19,959 bases of DNA from Savagea sp. (lineage in GTDB: Bacteria; Bacillota; Bacilli; Bacillales_A; Planococcaceae), in NCBI GenBank assembly GCA_030152265.1, contig JASLHQ010000123.1:1-19959 (forward strand), in the 5' to 3' direction. Positions 19,920-19,959 of the stretch are shown in pieces; positions within the stretch are counted from its first letter, which is position 1, and every line of letters begins with the position of its first letter. The notes beneath the pieces were generated by a model, which ran no database searches, was not told the DNA's origin, and was given only the letters and a program-made list of their open reading frames with translations. Made by a program: the position numbers and the translations under genes.

Positions 19920-19959
19920 CAAAATCTGTCGTAGCTGAGCGTTATGCTAATGCAATGTT
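19916..19959 (+). CDS. atpH: F1Fo ATP synthase subunit delta, N-terminal fragment (3' truncated by window)
   Basis: ATG 19916 overlaps the atpF stop by ATGA. The 14 visible residues, MTKSVVAERYANAM, match the start of AtpH, which links the b stalk to the top of F1 (family N-terminus: S-x-VA-x-RYA-x-AL). The rest of the gene and the atpAGDC genes should lie beyond the window. Confidence 0.88.
   Translation, partial: MTKSVVAERYANAM

Overview
This window looks like chromosome from a low-to-moderate GC Firmicute of the order Bacillales. The evidence is AGGAGG-type ribosome sites before almost every gene, GTG and TTG starts, intrinsic terminators with U-tracts, and the gene order ywlE ... rpiB-ywlG-glyA ... 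upp-mnaA-atpIBEFH. That order matches, with insertions, the block known from Bacillus subtilis and its relatives. I cannot fix the genus from the sequence alone.

Left part (1-4360, plus strand): the tail of an FtsX-type ABC permease; a Bcr/CflA-type MFS exporter behind an extended -10 promoter and a Fur-box-like dyad; class II fumarase fumC behind a leader that can fold in two alternative ways; and a stand-alone L-aspartate dehydrogenase (nadX).

Middle part (4359-8645, all minus strand): the ECF sigma/anti-sigma pair sigV-rsiV (lysozyme-sensing type), and a separately promoted two-gene operon. The operon encodes a COG4997-type MazG-like nucleotide pyrophosphohydrolase and, in an 8-base ATGA-type overlap, a 798-residue protein with an N-terminal PLD-family nuclease domain, an SF2 helicase core and an uncharacterised C-terminus. 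This operon is the best candidate for an undescribed system, possibly phage defence or DNA repair.

Right part (8745-19959, plus strand): ywlE (protein-arginine phosphatase), a methyl-accepting chemotaxis protein with almost no external sensor, rpiB, ywlG and glyA. Next comes a two-gene cassette of a GlcD/D-lactate-dehydrogenase-like flavoprotein and a BASS-family sodium symporter. Then come upp-mnaA and the F1Fo ATP synthase operon atpI-B-E-F-H (atpH cut by the window edge). The main candidate atp promoter (TTGACA-N17-TACACT) has a Rex-operator-like dyad just upstream, suggesting control of ATP synthase by the NADH/NAD ratio.

Many ORFs open upstream of their real starts. I moved the starts of nadX, ywlE, the MCP, mnaA, atpI, atpF, upp, the pyrophosphohydrolase and the helicase on the basis of ribosome-site spacing and family N-termini. 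I saw no tRNA, rRNA, CRISPR array, insertion sequence or prophage gene.
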